From positions 372,001-436,000 of the forward strand of contig JADJYQ010000006.1 of the NCBI GenBank assembly GCA_016719615.1: a stretch of 64,000 nt of DNA, in the 5' to 3' direction. Positions 63,171 to 64,000 of the stretch are shown piece by piece. The notes under the pieces are model-generated. The model was not told where the DNA came from and did not search any database. It was given only the letters and a program-made list of their open reading frames with translations. Each line of letters starts with the position of its first letter. The stretch's first letter is position 1. The DNA comes from Saprospiraceae bacterium. Lineage in GTDB: Bacteria; Bacteroidota; Bacteroidia; Chitinophagales; Saprospiraceae. The translations under genes were made by a program, and so were the position numbers.

Positions 63171-64000
63171 CTATTCTTCTTCGGGATGTTTCGATAATTC
63201 TTCAAATTTTGCGGTCATGGTTTGATTGCCGCGGATTAATTTTTTGATGCTTAAGTCTTCCGCTTTGTTGTTGGCTAATCGCAGGTTGTTTTCGGATGAC
63301 AATAAAGCATCTTTTGTTTTTTGAAGGTGATCAATGGTTTTATCAATTTCATCGATGGCGGTTTTAAATTTGCGACTTGCCAATTCATAATTTCTTGCAA
63401 AACCTTCTTTAAAAGTATGAAGGCTTTCCTCAAAATTGGTAATATCAATATTTTGATTTTTTACTAAAGCCAGTTCAGCTTTGTATTTCTGTGAATTCAT
63501 GGCTGCATTTCGCAGCAGCGTTATGATAGGTATGAAGAATTGGGGCCGCACGACGTACATTTTGGGATACTTGTATGAGACGTCCACAATTCCGGCGTTA
63601 TAAAGTTCGTTTTCTGCTTCCAGTAAGGAGACAAGTACCGCGTATTCACATTTTTTTTCGTTGCGGTCTTTGTCGAGTTCTTTTAAAAAATCTTCATTCT
63701 TCTTTTTGCTTGATGTTTCGTCGCCTTCATTTTTCATTTCAAACATGATGGAAATCATTTCATTTCCTGCATCATCAGTTTCCCTAAAAATATAATCACC
63801 TTTACTACCGGACTTCGCATCATTGTCTTTTTCGAAGTATGCTTTTTGGAAACCCGTGGCGCGAAGTTTATTGAACTCTGTTTCACAATGTTGTTCAAGC
63901 GTTTCTCCCATCATTTTTGTGGAAAGTTTGAGCTTCATGTCTTTGCGCATTGCAATTTCTTCTTCCTTCAATTTGATGATATGATCTTTTGTTTGCAGCT
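63171..64000 (-). CDS. DUF2130 protein, partial at window edge
   Basis: The frame is open from the window end to the stop at 63171 (about 276 codons visible); the N-terminus is cut off. TTG 63971 is not the likely start because the frame stays open upstream. It matches DUF2130: TLEQHCETEFNKLR, KGDYIFRE, SIMFEMKNEG, EYAVLVSLLEAENE and YVVRPQFFIPIITLLRNAA. Members have a restriction-endonuclease-like core preceded by a coiled coil, and the acidic residues and EMKN are consistent with that fold; the role is unknown. Confidence 0.85.
   Translation of the reverse strand, partial: LQTKDHIIKLKEEEIAMRKDMKLKLSTKMMGETLEQHCETEFNKLRATGFQKAYFEKDNDAKSGSKGDYIFRETDDAGNEMISIMFEMKNEGDETSSKKKNEDFLKELDKDRNEKKCEYAVLVSLLEAENELYNAGIVDVSYKYPKMYVVRPQFFIPIITLLRNAAMNSQKYKAELALVKNQNIDITNFEESLHTFKEGFARNYELASRKFKTAIDEIDKTIDHLQKTKDALLSSENNLRLANNKAEDLSIKKLIRGNQTMTAKFEELSKHPEEE

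Noticed and set aside
1..64000. tRNA or rRNA genes
   Set aside because: No cloverleaf-type T-loop signature with matching acceptor stems and no rRNA-like conserved blocks were seen on either strand.

Overview
The window looks like a chromosomal segment of an uncultured or environmental Bacteroidota, most likely from the Saprospiraceae/Chitinophagales side. The reasons are a moderately AT-rich sequence, promoters of the TAnnTTTG type, Por-type (T9SS) sorting domains at the C-termini of secreted proteins, a PorZ homologue, bacillithiol synthesis (BshA), SprB repeats and hyalin (HYR) domains. The genus is an inference. I see no rRNA, tRNA, CRISPR array, transposase or phage structural gene.

Layout. 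1-9.4 kb (minus strand): a partial DUF2236 oxygenase; a methyltransferase followed 6 bp later by a very large pseudokinase/AAA-ATPase/GAF/adenylate cyclase protein; an OmpR-type response regulator and its histidine kinase. 9.6-12.1 kb: a structured leader and porZ. 12.3-18 kb: a VapBC-like toxin-antitoxin pair, a zinc-ribbon protein, acetoacetyl-CoA reductase, two small membrane proteins, an SGNH-like secreted protein, and several copies of a dispersed palindromic repeat. 18.2-28.3 kb: a Ca2+-type P-type ATPase (frameshifted), a 157-bp tandem repeat, bshA, divergent merR-yceI, and the overlapping gcvP-hldD pair. 28.5-39.3 kb: mostly small hypothetical, membrane and lipoprotein genes, plus mnmG, an S9 peptidase and ogt. 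39.4-52.8 kb: an 11-gene, one-direction cluster of envelope- or lipid-directed proteins (membrane metallophosphoesterase, lipoprotein, small membrane proteins, phospholipase D-like enzyme, permuted papain-like hydrolase, a possible lipid-binding TULIP-like protein, a 1201-residue membrane-GMC oxidoreductase fusion, a holin-like membrane protein and an endolysin-like amidase). 53-64 kb: a metzincin protease (frameshifted), a 1393-residue SprB-repeat adhesin-like protein, a trypsin-like protease, a lipoprotein, a damaged repeat region and a partial DUF2130 gene.

Functionally the window combines secretion and surface display through T9SS (porZ and three proteins with sorting domains), signalling (cAMP, two-component), core metabolism (glycine cleavage, tRNA modification, bacillithiol, heptose for LPS), and the uncharacterised 39.4-52.8 kb cluster, which is the best candidate for an undescribed system. 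Its genes are nearly contiguous, and most have membrane anchors or predicted activities on lipids or peptidoglycan.

Sequence quality matters here. At least six single-base losses, most in homopolymers, break otherwise intact genes (cyclase C-terminus, P-type ATPase, metalloprotease, and three in the holin-like gene). A poly-T/poly-G tract at 62.86-62.90 kb looks artificial. Residual indel errors are more likely than six independent gene losses.
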